In this document: positions 12,218-23,244 of the stretch, piece by piece | Position numbering within the stretch: position 1 is the stretch's first letter | Layout: every line of letters begins with the position of its first letter | Assembly: GCF_023612375.1 (NCBI RefSeq) | Contig: NZ_CP076852.1 | Coordinates: 248,001-312,000 of the forward strand | Direction of reading: 5' to 3' | DNA length: 64,000 nucleotides | From: Mycoplasma sp. SG1 | GTDB lineage: Bacteria > Bacillota_I > Bacilli_A > Mycoplasmatales > SG1 | Position numbers and translations under genes: made by a program | The notes under the pieces: model-generated | Databases searched by the model: none | What the model was told of the DNA's origin: nothing | Seen by the model: only the letters and a program-made list of their open reading frames with translations

Positions 12218-12628
12218 ATGAATTTCAATCTTAAAATAATAACTCCTGAAGGCGTTTTTTTTAATAAAGCGATTAACTTTCTGTTAATTAGAACTGCTAA
12301 TGGTAATTTTGGAGTTTATGCCAATCATTCTAAAGTTGTTGCCTTGATTGAAATCAGTTGATTAAAAATAATTGATAGCAATAAAAAAGAACGTCTTATT
12401 GCTGTTAATGGCGGTATCTTCCGTTTTTATAATAATCAAGCAACCATTTTAAGTGAATTTGTTTCTTTCCAAGAAGATGTTAACTTAAAAGAAGTTGAAA
12501 GAATGATCAATTTATACAAACAAGAACTTGAAACTGCTAAAACAAAACAGGAAATTATTAAAGTTCAAACAAGTTTAAAGAAAGCTATCAATTTAGCTCA
12601 TGGAGCTAGAGATAAAAAAGATATTTAA
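12218..12628 (+). CDS. atpC: ATP synthase F1 subunit epsilon
   Basis: Epsilon connects gamma to the c-ring and inhibits ATP hydrolysis. The 136-residue protein starts with the beta-sandwich (FNLKIITPEGVFFNKAINFL, matching the family start), followed by the loop GNFGVYANHSKVVALI (pattern GxxGxLPxHxPLxxxL) and LIAVNGGIFRF (pattern V-x-GGF-x-x). The C-terminal part is a two-helix hairpin. One internal TGA is read as Trp. It begins 9 bases after atpD and closes the canonical operon order B-E-F-H-A-G-D-C. Confidence 0.92.
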
Positions 12629-12631
12629 ACT

Positions 12632-12844
12632 ATGATGCTTGATCCCTCAACTAAATATATTATCACAGTTATTGTAATGCTTATTTGTTTTGCACTTAGT
12701 TTTTATCTTGTCTATCAACTTGATCTTGAACAAAAAGTAAAAGTTAAAAATAAATATGTTTTACTTTTAATTTATCTTTTCTTTTCTTTAGCGGTTGGTT
12801 ATTTATCATCAATGTTTCTTTTAACTTTATTTTCAATTCGCTAA
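12632..12844 (+). CDS. Small two-helix membrane protein, DUF1146-like
   Basis: A 70-residue protein starting 3 bases after atpC. It has two clear membrane helices (about residues 8-29 and 44-67) separated by a charged loop with LDLEQKVKVKNKY. In Bacillus subtilis the gene straight after atpC is ywzB, a two-helix DUF1146 protein of similar size. Position, length and topology agree, but the sequence is too short to prove the match by eye. A start at the second ATG (12635) is equally possible. Function unknown; proximity suggests a role linked to the ATP synthase or simply co-transcription. Confidence 0.6.
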   Translation: MMLDPSTKYIITVIVMLICFALSFYLVYQLDLEQKVKVKNKYVLLLIYLFFSLAVGYLSSMFLLTLFSIR

Positions 12845-12944
12845 AGATAAAGATTTAGGCGTTTTTCTATTTTTATTTTTTAAGAAAAAAATAATTATTT
12901 GCGTATTAATTTTTACAACTTTAAAGTTAAAAATTAAACGTAAA

Positions 12945-13478
12945 ATGATGCAAAAAATAAAAATAAATAAGCAATTAGAAATCTGGTATCTGGAAGATTA
13001 TAATCCAGTTGCAAAAGTTTTAATTCATCAATTAAAGATTAAAAAAAACCCATTTCCTTTAGATATTTATCTAAAAAGTTATCAAAAATACCTAAAAAAA
13101 CAATTTAATCGCTCAATTCTATGTATTTTAAACGCTAATCCGCTCTTAAATCTTTTACAAGTTTCTTTCCCAAATATTCCATATTTTATACTTTTTGATA
13201 AAATAAACTATAAATACAAACAAGCGTATGCAAAAAACAAATCTTTAATTTGCAAAGAAATAGATATAAAACACAATATTTTAAAAAGGATTAAATTTAA
13301 TAAATATACAACAAATAGAATTATTATTTTTGATGATATTTGAACATCAGGTAATACTATCAAGACCTGTTATCGTTTACTTTTACAAAATATTGAATTT
13401 AAAAATTATAAAATTATCATTTTTGTTTTATTTAAAACATTCTACAAGGAAATAACAAATAATTTATATTTGATTTAA
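12945..13478 (+). CDS. comFC: ComFC-like phosphoribosyltransferase-fold protein
   Basis: The 177-residue product carries one clear hallmark: RIIIFDDIWTSGNTI around residues 126-140 (Trp is TGA), the PRPP-binding loop of type I phosphoribosyltransferases (pattern VVLVDDVxTTGAT), as in ComFC. The N-terminal Zn-binding cysteines of long ComFC proteins are absent, as is common in mollicute copies. The segment KVLIHQLKIKKNPFPLDIYLK mirrors the ComFC block around the conserved LKY.GD. In other bacteria ComFC acts in DNA uptake or ssDNA handling; its role in mycoplasmas is unclear. It is followed at 14 bases by the permease genes. Confidence 0.7.
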
Positions 13479-13492
13479 TAAAAAAATTTCAG

Positions 13493-14809
13493 ATGTGATA
13501 TATATTTAAAAATACATGGAAGGCGATTTGAAGCAATAAAGTTCATTTTTTTTCTTTATTTCTTTTAATCATTGCCTCTTTAAGCGTTAGTTGGGGAGTT
13601 TTAAGTGCCAATTCAGGTCTTAATCAATCTTTTGATAAATTTAAAACTCAATCTAATCCATCACAGTTTTCGATAGATTTAAACAGTTCGGTTACTTTTT
13701 TTAAATCACCGCCCAACAATATAGATAATGTTGAACATTTTACTAAACAATTAACATCCGATCTTAAAAAAGAAAATCTTAAAATTGATTTATCTTATCG
13801 TGATGAACGTTTATTTCCTTATCATGAATCATTACTATTAGCAATTGGTTATGCCCCTGGTTATCATTTTTCTTGAGGAGATAATAACGCAGTTGATACT
13901 ATTATTCACACTAGCGAAAATCAAGATTTTTCTAATTTAAAAAAAGATCAGATTTTAACTGAAGGTAATTTTTCAAGTGCAAATAATTGAGATATTAATA
14001 ATCAATTAACGAATCTTTTTGGTGAAAAATCAATCTATAAAGTTGTAGGGCATGCTACTTCTTTTGATTTTTCTTATCCTTTGCTAAGTCCCATTAATAT
14101 GGTTGCTTCAACTTCAAGCAATGGAATTATTTTTGTTTCCCCTGAAGCTTTATATAACGTTAATCCCTCTGAAGCAAGATTAAATGTTTCATCATCAGCT
14201 GATCGTCAACAATTACTTTTAGTCAGATTCCATGACCCATCTAATTACACTGAAACCAACCTTAATAAGGTTAAAGATGTTTTAAAAGATATATATAGCA
14301 ATAGTGAAGAGTTTATAGCACCTTCAGATACAAAGTATTATGGAATAAGATCAGATTATTATAACAATGCATTTTTTCAAGAACGAATAAATTCATATCA
14401 TAGTTTTATGAAATTTGAAGTAATAGCAACTCATTTTTTAAGTTATTTAATTATCATTGTTACTTGTTTTGTTGTTGCAGCTGTTACAAGAAAACGGATT
14501 GAGGCAGATCAAGATAATATCTTGATTTTTAAAGCGTTAGGTTATAAAAAAAGTTGAGTTAACTTTATTTATTCTATTTACCCATTGATCTTTAGTTTAT
14601 TTTGTTTTTTAATCGCTTTATTTATCAGTTATGGGTTTCAAAGTTTAATTTATAAAATTTTTATATCGATGTTTACAATTCCATTGATAACTATTAGTTT
14701 TAGTTATATATCCTTTATTGTTAACATTGCTTTGATAACGATCATTTTTATCTTAGTCGCTTTTGTATCAACTAGTTTAACTTTAAGAAAAATACGTAAA
14801 GGAGTATAG
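13493..14809 (+). CDS. FtsX/MacB-type ABC transporter permease (first of two)
   Basis: A 438-residue membrane protein. An N-terminal membrane helix (about residues 15-36) is followed by a large outward domain of roughly 280 residues. Three further helices form the FtsX-type C-terminal core. Between the first two of these sits the motif DNILIFKALGYKKSW, the coupling helix typical of FtsX permeases (LKALG). The last helix ends in SLTLRKIRKGV. The ATG at 13493 is chosen because TGA directly after it reads as Trp and the frame then runs uninterrupted. No ATPase gene lies nearby, so the partner must be elsewhere. It resembles the large permeases of the M. genitalium MG468 type, here split in two genes. 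Confidence 0.72.
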
Positions 14810-14811
14810 AT

Positions 14812-16781
14812 ATGAAAAAATACCATATTTTAAGAAAAATCAGGAACTCCTTTATTATCAAAAGTAAATTTAAAATCTTTTTAACCGCTTTTCTTATTTT
14901 TATTTCAAGTGTTTTGATTTTATTTTCGCTTCTAATTCCTTCTTCTTTACAACAATATTCATCAGGAATGTTAAATGAGTTAAATCCATATAAATCATAT
15001 GTTGACTATGACACCAACCCCTGAAATTCACCAACTTTTAATTATGGAGGTGAAGATGGTGAAGACAAAGTTCCTGATCCGTTAACCTCTCCATCTAAAA
15101 GATATTCAACTTATGGATGATATAACCCGAATGATGAAACCAGTTTTAAAAATCGTAATCCAATAAATGATAGTTCCCTAGCTGTTGCATCTTATTTTGC
15201 TTATTTAAGCGGATTAGCGATTAATAATAACTACATAGATCAACTTAATAATATAAAAGACCCGCTATTGGTTCCTATTGTTTGTAATATGATGGGGGAT
15301 AATAATCCTGATGATATTAAAAAAGGAGTCGGTGCATGTATTAAACATGTTATTACAAGTAATGCTCCTTATTTTGTTAGGCAAAAAATGAACAATAAAA
15401 ATTTTGCTTTAACGTTTGGTTTAACCCCTTTTGATAAAAAAAGCGACGAACATATTGTAAATATTCCTTTTTATTTAAATAAATTAAATGTTAGTCTTTG
15501 AGGTGTTAATTCTCAAACGACAAGATTAAACTCTACCATTAAAAATACATTAAATTCAGATTGAATTAATGATCAAACTGCAAATTATGATAGATTTGCT
15601 GAAAATTCAACAAGTGTTTTTACCAATAATCTGCCTGTTGTTATCAATAAAGCTGCTGCCAAACTTTTAAATTTAAAAACCGGTGATCTTAAAAGATTCA
15701 ACTATTCATATTATCAAATCCAAGTTAAAAACGGTGATAATAAATGAGATCCAGCAGAACCATCACAATTTAAAGCAAATATAAAAACAGCAACCGGAAT
15801 ATTTGTACACCTCCAAACAAACCAGGAGATCCTTGAACATGTTTCAATCCATATGCTACCTATCAGTCAACCTACTGATATAAGGGTCAATCCGTTGTTA
15901 AAATGGTTCACGAAGGTAATATGAGAATTCAAGAAATTAACCAAAATGTTAAATATAGCGTAGTTGCAATATCCCCTGATGTTGGATTTCCTCGTTTTTA
16001 TACAACATCACAATTTGCTACAGCTTTATTATTCGGAAATAAAGAAAATATTCTTAATTTAGCAAAAAATCAAATTGATAAAGATTATTTTATGAGTTTT
16101 TTTGGATATTATCCTACGAAAGCGAATAACAGTAATTATGCTTATAAACCATATTCATCATACTATAACGCTAAATTAACTACTGATACATCCCCAAATG
16201 ATTTATCAACTTATAATGTTAACCAACCATACAATGACTATTCTCAGTTTGGATTAAATGGTGGAAAAGTTCAATTTGGAAATAAAAAAATTGTTAATTT
16301 TACTCAAAATGGTAAATCGATTATTTCAAGTTTATTTTCTTGAGATATAGTTCATAATTCATTCTGGAAAGTTATAACTTCTATTATTTATTTAATTATT
16401 TTAATTGTTGTTATTTCGTTGTTTTTAGGGTTAATTATTATGGCGATAACTACAAATAGCATTATGATTGAATCAAGAAAACAAATTGTTCTTTTAAAAG
16501 CTTTTGGTTACAATGATAAAGAAATTTTAAAAACCAGCGCCGGTTATTATATTTTCTTAGTTATTATCGCTTTTGTCTTATCTTGCTTTCTAACCATATT
16601 CCTATCTCAATATTTATTCTATGTTTTCTTTGCAAGCAAGAATTTATATATCCCTTTTTCATTTCAATGATGGGTTTTAATTGTTGGTTTTATTTTGTTA
16701 TTAGTAATTTACTATGTTAACAAATTGATAGCATGAAAAATAAATAAAACCTTTGTTCCAGCTGAAGCTGTTAAAGAATAA
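14812..16781 (+). pseudogene. FtsX-type permease (second of two), single frameshift
   Basis: Begins 2 bases after the first permease. The N-terminal half reads in one frame from ATG 14812 (membrane helix at residues 20-43, then a polar domain) and would stop at TAG 15961. The C-terminal half continues one frame back, from about 15774 to TAA 16781. It carries MVHEG..., a membrane helix, the FtsX coupling motif IVLLKAFGYNDKEI and three further helices. The two frames overlap between 15774 and 15960, and loss of one base around 15774-15800 joins them into a protein of about 655 residues. If real, the gene gives a truncated permease without its core helices. A homopolymer sequencing error is an alternative. 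Confidence 0.68.
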
Positions 16782-16842
16782 TCAAATGAAAGAATTTTAA
16801 TTAAATAAAATTAAGTTTAATTATTTTAAATTGTTATGGGTT

Positions 16843-16848
16843 TATAAT
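16843..16848 (+). promoter_or_regulatory. -10 element upstream of secA
   Basis: A perfect TATAAT lies 91 bases before the secA ATG in the 158-base gap after the permease gene. No good -35 hexamer is visible 17 bases upstream, which is common in mollicute promoters. It is the best promoter candidate for secA, leaving a leader of about 85 bases. Confidence 0.45.
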
Positions 16849-16939
16849 ATATAAAACTTTATTATTCAACGCACGCATACGAATAATTAATCTTAGTAAA
16901 TTTTTTTTAATTTATTTATTACAAATATTATCAAAAACA

Positions 16940-19348
16940 ATGTATTCATTTCTAAAAGCTTATCTTAACAATGATAAAAAAATCTTAAAGGAAATTAAAC
17001 AAGTAGCGTTTAAAATCGATAGTTTAAAAGATGAGATGGCTAAACTATCTGATGAGCAACTTGCAGCTAAAACAGATTATCTAAGAGATAAAATATTTAA
17101 AGATAAATTATCTTTAGATGATATTTTAATCGAAGCATACGCGGTAGCACGTGAAGCGTGTGGGCGAAAATTAGGTGAGTATCCATATTTTGTTCAATTA
17201 ATGGGGGCGGTTGTTTTACAATTCGGTGATATCGCTGAAATGAAAACCGGTGAAGGAAAAACCCTAACTGCTATTCTTCCTGCTTATTTAAATGGACTAA
17301 CAAAAAAAGGGGTTCATATTATTACTGTTAATGAATATTTATCAGAACGTGATTATAACTACGCTAGAAAAGTTCTTGAATTTCTTGGTTTAACCGTTGG
17401 CTTAAATTCTGCAACTATATCTCCTGAAATAAAGAAAAAAGCTTATGCAGCTGATGTAACTTATACAACCAACCATGAACTTGGGTTTGATTATTTACGT
17501 GATAACATGGTTTATAATATCGATGATAAGAAAGTTAGATCGTTAAACTTTGCTATTATTGATGAGGTCGATTCTATTTTAATTGATGAAGCAAGAACGC
17601 CGTTGATCATTTCAGGAGGAACTGCAAAAGATAGTGATTTATACATTGGAGCTGATTCTTTTGCTAAATCATTAAAACGTCATCATTATCAAGTTGATGA
17701 AGAACATAAAACCGTTTTTCTAACTGAAGCAGGGCAAAACAGTTTAGCTAAGTGATATAAAATCCCAAACATTTATTCATTTGAATCAAGTGAATTAATT
17801 CACTTAATTCAAAACGCTTTAAGGGCTAACTATGTTTTTAAAAACGGTATAGAATACATAGTTCGTGATAATAAGATTATGTTAATTGATTTATTTACTG
17901 GAAGAATCATGGAAAATAGATCATACAGCGATGGCTTACAACAAGCCATTCAAGCAAAAGAAAAAGTTGAGATTGAACCTGAAAATCAAATCGTTGCTAC
18001 TATTACTTATCAAAACTTCTTCCGTTTATATGAAAAGATTTCAGGTATGACAGGAACCGCTAAAACAGAAGAAGATGAATTTAGAAAAATCTTTAATATG
18101 CGGGTTATTGTTGTTAACACCAATAAACCAATTATTAGAAAAGATCAAAAAGATTTAATCTTTAGTTCAAAGCAAGCGAAATTTAAATATATAACCAAAA
18201 AAATTAAAGAACTCCACAGCAAAGGAGTTCCGATTTTAATCGGAACAACTAGCGTTAATATTTCTGAAGAGATTTCTGAAATATTGACAAAAGAAGAACT
18301 TCCGCATAATGTTTTAAACGCTAAAAACCATACTAGGGAAGCTGAAATCATTGCAGCCGCTGGAACTAAAAGTGCTATCACTTTATCAACTAATATGGCA
18401 GGAAGAGGAACCGACATTAAAATTTCAGATGAAGTTGTCAAATTAGGTGGTTTATATGTTATGGGAACAGAAAGACATGAATCAAGAAGAATTGATAACC
18501 AATTACGAGGAAGAAGCGGAAGACAGGGAGACCCTGGGATTTCAAGATTTTATCTTTCAATTGATGATGATTTAATGGTTCGTTTTGCTGGTGATAAAAT
18601 CAGAACTATTTTTAAAAAGTTTGGTGATGAAGCTATTTCAAGTAAATTATTAACCAAAGCGTTAACTAATGCTCAGAAAAAAATTGAAGGTTTAAACTAT
18701 GATACAAGAAAAAATCTTCTTGAATATGATAATATTCTATCACAACAACGTGAATTAATTTATTCACAAAGGGACAAATTTTTAATTGCTACTAACACCG
18801 CTCAAATCATTGATGATATGATTAAACATTTGGTTAAGTTATATATCGATGAATCTGCTGAAACAAAACCAGAAGGTGTCTTTATTAATCTTAATACTTT
18901 AAAAGAACTTATCTTAGCTAGATTAGGAATTGATCTTGAAAATAATCAATATCTTGATTTTAATTTATTAAAACCACTTATTTCACTTCCTGAAAAACTT
19001 TTAGAAAAAATTCATGAAGTAGTTTATAAAAAATATTATCTTATTCGTTCAGAAGTTAATCCAGCTCAAGTTGATGGTTTTGAAAAACAATTGGTTCTTC
19101 AAGTTATGGATCAAAACTGGATTAAACATTTAACAACAATTGAAAGATTAAAACACGGCATTCATTTTAGAAGTTATGCTCAAAAAAATCCTTTACAACA
19201 ATTTATTGAAGAATCTTCAAAAATCTTTGAAGGGTTAAGGGATACAATTGCTAAAAACATTCTTCAAATCATCTTCAATCATAAAGAAGAACATCAAAAC
19301 TTTATTTTAACCCCTCAAGATTCAAAATTTGAAGCCAAAATAAGTTAG
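16940..19348 (+). CDS. secA: Preprotein translocase ATPase
   Basis: SecA is the motor that drives secretory proteins through SecYEG. The 802-residue protein has all the core domains. These are the first Walker A region EMKTGEGKTLTA near residue 100, the Q/F motif region before it, DEVD (FAIIDEVDSILIDEARTPL) as Walker B near residue 205, and the second nucleotide-binding half with TAKTEEDEF, NMAGRGTDIKI and GRSGRQGDPG. There is no zinc-binding cysteine cluster at the C-terminus, so the protein is a short SecA as expected for a minimal genome. A TGA at 17753 is Trp. The gene stands alone, with its own promoter and a strong terminator. Confidence 0.97.
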
Positions 19349-19377
19349 TTATTTTACTTTTATTTTCTTTAAAAATT

Positions 19378-19416
19378 AATAAGTCTTTCTTCAAAAAAGA
19401 AGGACTTATTTTTTTT
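19378..19416 (+). terminator. Intrinsic terminator of secA
   Basis: A 14-bp stem (19378-19391 with 19397-19410, one G-T pair) with a 5-base loop is followed by eight T residues. It starts 29 bases after the secA stop. Only this transcript runs into it from upstream, so it separates secA from the hydrolase gene and the island beyond. Confidence 0.85.
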
Positions 19417-19430
19417 ATATTTATTTTTTT

Positions 19431-19436
19431 TATAAT
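19431..19436 (+). promoter_or_regulatory. -10 element for the hydrolase gene
   Basis: TATAAT lies 15 bases after the secA terminator T-run and 64 bases before the hydrolase ATG at 19501. No strong -35 element is visible. Confidence 0.45.
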
Positions 19437-19500
19437 ACAAATAAGTATCTATTTTTTTAAAATTAGATTAATTGAGAGTATTTTATCACAAATTTAACTT

Positions 19501-20445
19501 ATGAAATTCAAAGAATGAGAAGATCAACTAGATGATGGAACAATTTTACATTGTTATCAATGGGCACCTGATAACGACGATGTTAAAGCGGTTGTTCAAA
19601 TAGTTCACGGATGTGCTGAATATGCCCTTCGTTATGATGATTTTGCTAAATTTTTAGTTAGCAAGAATTATGCTGTTGTCGCTGAAGACCATAGAGGGCA
19701 TGGCAAAACCGCTCAAAAGCAAGATGATTTAGGTTTTTTTAAAGAAAAACATGGTTGAGAAGCCATTATCAATGATTTAAATCATGTCACAAAGTACATT
19801 AAAAACACCTTTTCAAAAAAACCAATCTTTATGTTTGGTGCATCGATGGGTTCATTTATGACTCGTAATTATGGGATTGTTTATGGTAAAAATATTAGTG
19901 GGATGATTCTTTGTGGAACCTCAAATTACAACGAACTTTTATTAATTTATTTAATTTGTCTTGCTAAATTAAGACAAATGGTAAAAGGCCCAAAAGCAAC
20001 CGATCACTTTATCCATAACTTAACTTTTAAAAAACTTAACAAGCGTTTTCAAAATAAAAACAGTTTTGGCACAGAATGATTATCAACTAATAAAGAAATT
20101 CAAATAAGATATAAAAATGATAAATTAGCAGGGCATGTTTTATCGACAAGCGGTTTTAAAGATCTTTTCTCTGGTTTATTATTCATTGCTAAGAAAAAGA
20201 ATGTTCAAAAAACTCCAGATCATCTCCCAATTCTTGTTATTGCAGGAAGCGATGATCCAGTCGGTAAGTTTGGTAAAGCGGTTAAACAAACGGTTAATCT
20301 TTATGAAACATGTAAGAAAAACGTTGAAAGTAAAATTTATCCAAACGCTAGACATGAAATTTTAAATGAAACAATCAAAGACCAAGTATACAACGATATT
20401 TTAAATTTTATTGAGAAGAATTTAAAAAAAGACTCGCTTAATTAA
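19501..20445 (+). CDS. Alpha/beta hydrolase (lysophospholipase/monoglyceride lipase-like)
   Basis: A 314-residue serine hydrolase. The N-terminal strand leads to the oxyanion region VQIVHGCAEYALRYDDFA, followed by AEDHRGHGKT. The nucleophile Ser lies in the elbow GASMGS around residue 116. The acid is the Asp in AGSDDPVG near residue 255, and the catalytic His lies in NARHEIL near residue 288. This set and the HG-x-x-E-(x)-R-Y pattern are those of the monoglyceride lipase/PldB family, which mycoplasmas carry in several copies for host lipid use. No signal peptide is seen, so it is likely cytosolic. The 3' end is duplicated as a scrap downstream of the next gene (see 21165-21242). Confidence 0.88.
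20357..20437 (+). repeat. Direct repeat copy A (3' end of the hydrolase gene)
   Basis: The last 80 bases of the hydrolase coding region recur, with several differences, at 21165-21242. The best-conserved core is the stretch reading tacaacgatattttaaattt and its neighbour. The two copies bracket the HNH-like gene. Confidence 0.8.
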
Positions 20446-20467
20446 TTTATTTAGAAATTTAACATTT

Positions 20468-21073
20468 ATGACTGAAATAGAAAAATTATTAGAGTGCACG
20501 TATGATGAATGCTGTAATCACTTTATAAATAAATATGGACAACCAAAAGGAGATTATTTTTTAGATAAAGAATGTCGGAAAAAAAACACAGCAATCACAA
20601 GAGGGAAAGAAGGTTTATATATACATCATATTGACGAGGATAAAGCGATTCAATTATCGCAACCAATATATGCAAGACTAAATCCATTCGATTATCAAAA
20701 AGCTGATAGATTGATATATTGTAATCTTTTAGAGCATTTAGTTTTGCATATAAAAATATGAGAGAATCCTAGTAAATTTCAAAATAAAAATGAGGCGGTA
20801 GGAGTTGGCGGAGTATATAATTTTATAGTCCCCGAGCTAAATGACATTTACTCTGGTATTTCATATAAAAACTCAAAAGCCAAATGAAAAGAAAAAGTTA
20901 TTGAAGTAGTATTACCTTTAAAAGAAGATTATTTCAAATGTATAAAAAGGTTAGTTAATTTGGGTTTTCCTCATCCGTTATTAACATCATATACTTTCAA
21001 TTGAAACTTTTGAGATCCAAAAAACAATGAAAAGATTTTTAAAGAATTAAAAAAACTTGGAGTAAAAATGTAA
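20468..21073 (+). CDS. HNH-like nuclease-fold protein
   Basis: A 201-residue protein. The best clue to function is GLYIHHIDEDKA at residues 49-59 followed by YCNLLEHLVLH at residues 83-93. This gives a His-His pair, an Asn and two His at the spacing of the HNH (beta-beta-alpha-metal) nuclease fold. No zinc-binding CxxC pairs are seen. The C-terminal half contains several TGA tryptophans (FNWNFWDPKNN). It has no recognisable DNA-binding domain. The gene lies immediately after the hydrolase gene and is flanked by a duplicated piece of that gene, which suggests it arrived by an insertion event. A homing or restriction nuclease is plausible, but the catalytic assignment is inferred. Confidence 0.5.
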
Positions 21074-21452
21074 AATTAAATAATTTTATTTTATTCATAT
21101 TTCTCTTGTTATTAAAAAAGCAATTTTTAAATTATGAACGAAAAGGTTGTTTAGACAAAGTAGGAAATTTAAATGAAACGTTAAAAGAGACCAAACATAC
21201 AACGATATTTTAAATTTTATTAAGAAAAATTTAAAAAAAGAAACTACAGGTTATTAACTTATTTATAAGTTTAGAATTTCTACTTTCTACCGTTTTTTTA
21301 TCTTATTAGATTGAATAATTTATATAATTGTTAAAAGCATAATTTTATATAAATATATTTCATCTTTTTTATTTTTTTATTTAATAATTAACATTATTTA
21401 TATAAAATTAATAATTAAAAATTATACTATTTAACCGGCAGTCATTTTTATT
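21074..21452 (+). other. Gene-free stretch with hydrolase-gene scrap
   Basis: 379 bases between the HNH-like gene and mod1. It holds the duplicated hydrolase 3' scrap (21165-21242) and otherwise very AT-rich sequence. No complete reading frame is visible on either strand. A promoter for mod1 should lie in the last 150 bases, but no clear -10/-35 pair stands out. Confidence 0.7.
21165..21242 (+). repeat. Direct repeat copy B (hydrolase remnant)
   Basis: Matches 20357-20437, the last codons of the alpha/beta hydrolase gene, with substitutions and small indels. No hydrolase start or catalytic region precedes it, so it is a remnant of a second hydrolase copy or a target duplication produced when the HNH-like gene was inserted. 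Confidence 0.75.
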
Positions 21453-23201
21453 ATGGATCTAAATATAGCATTAAAAAAAATTAAAAATTTTGCAAAAGAA
21501 ACATTAAATGCTGAGCAAAAAAAAATAGCAGAATCCATACTAAAAAATTCATGTAATGAAAACGGAGATGTCGATGATAAAGTGCTACAATTTATTATTC
21601 CTATCATCAAAACCGGTTTTGTTTTTGATAAAGCTCCAGAAGTAGATCAAGATAATATCGCTATTGTTGAAGAATCGAAAAACTACAAAAAAATTGGAAC
21701 AAGCGGTCCTTGTCATAGTTTAATCATTGGTGAAAATTATGAAGCTTTAAAAAATCTTAAATTAGTTTTTTCTAGATCAGAACGAGGTAATATAGTTGGT
21801 TTTATTGATATTATTTATATCGATCCCCCTTATAATACCCAAAAATCAAAAGAAGAAGGAAACGATTATAAAGAAGAAATAAAATCTTTTGGTGATTTTA
21901 TTTATCGTGATAAGTATAAAAGAACCGGTTGACTAAACATGATGGACGAAAGATTAAGATTAGCTAAAGATCTTTTAACCGATGATGGCGTTATTTTTAT
22001 TTCTATTGATGACAGTGAATGTTCATATTTAAAGGTATTATGTGATGAAATTTTTGGAGAAGAAAATTTTGTTACATCGATTCCACGCCTTACCAGAACT
22101 GGAAGAGGTGGTCAGGAAAAGTATTTGTGTAAAGCTCATGATTATGTTCTTGTTTATTCTTTTGATGTTGATTTTAATTACATAACAGAAAAATTAATGC
22201 TAGGGACAGACATTTTAAAAGATGAATACGGAAGAGAATATTTCAAAGGGGACTCTTCTCCGATTGTAGCTGGTAAATCGCAAGGATATTCAAAAGGCGG
22301 AGATTATGATTTTGAATATCAAGGTAAAATATATTCTCCAAATGATAAAAGCGGAAACAGGAATAGATGGTTATGAAATAAAACAAGAATGGAAGCAGCC
22401 GCAAATCTTGGTATATTAGTTCCTGTCGGAGAACAGTTAAGGCAACGGACATATATACATTGAAAGTTTGAATCTAAAGGTCCTAACAAAAATACAATGG
22501 TTCGTAAACATGAAAACTGAAAATTTAATAGTATGGATTTTTTCTTAAATAAACCTGTTATAGACAAAAATTTTTCAGAAACAGAGAAAAACTCTTCTAT
22601 AAAAAATTTGCTAAAAATTGATAATCAATACACTAATGATAAAGGCACAGCAGAAGTAAAAAAAATTTTTCCTGACTATGCGCACGAAAAATTATTTAAT
22701 TTTCCAAAACCTTTGGCGTTAATCAAACAATTAATTAAATTAAAAGTGAATAACAAAAACGCTATTATTTTAGATTTTTTTGCAGGTTCAGGAACAACCG
22801 GAGAAGCGGTTATGGAACTTAACGAAGAAGACAGCGGAAGCAGAAGATGTATTCTTGTAACTAACAACGAAAATAACATCGCTAAAGATATTACTTATGA
22901 AAGACTTTATCGTGTTATAAACGGAAAAGGTTCTAATAATCAGGAAATTAAATGAAAATACTCATCTACTAAACCTTCTTTAACTAATAACACAGTAAAT
23001 ATTTTTGAAATTAATCATTATCCTTGCGGAATTAATGAAAATCCTGATTATCTTCAAAATTTAGTTAAATCGGAATTAATTAAAATAAATCCTGATGTAA
23101 AATTTAATGATATTCAATTAAATCGTGATTTATCATCTCTTAATCCGTATGATAAGTCTAAATTAAATAAAACAGAAATCAAAGATTTAGAAAAGTTTTA
23201 A
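21453..23201 (+). CDS. mod: Type III restriction-modification methyltransferase Mod (mod1)
   Basis: Type III Mod proteins methylate adenine (N6) in an asymmetric site and also provide sequence recognition for the Res nuclease. This copy has 582 residues. DPPY (motif IV) is at residues 124-127 and the AdoMet motif FAGSGTT at about 443-449. That order, DPPY first, is the beta-class arrangement of Type III Mods. The roughly 200 residues between about 200 and 420 form the variable target-recognition domain. The N- and C-terminal parts are near-identical in sequence to the other Mod genes of this cluster. Recognition domain related to mod2 but clearly divergent. Codons 21-25 contain a run of nine A residues. 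Several TGA tryptophans. Catalytically intact by motifs. Confidence 0.92.
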
Positions 23202-23244
23202 TATCTTTGTTCTAATTTTTATGTATAACAATTAAAAAATTAAT

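Noticed and set aside
18145-18441. Minus-strand open frame inside secA
   Set aside because: Antisense shadow of conserved SecA motifs.
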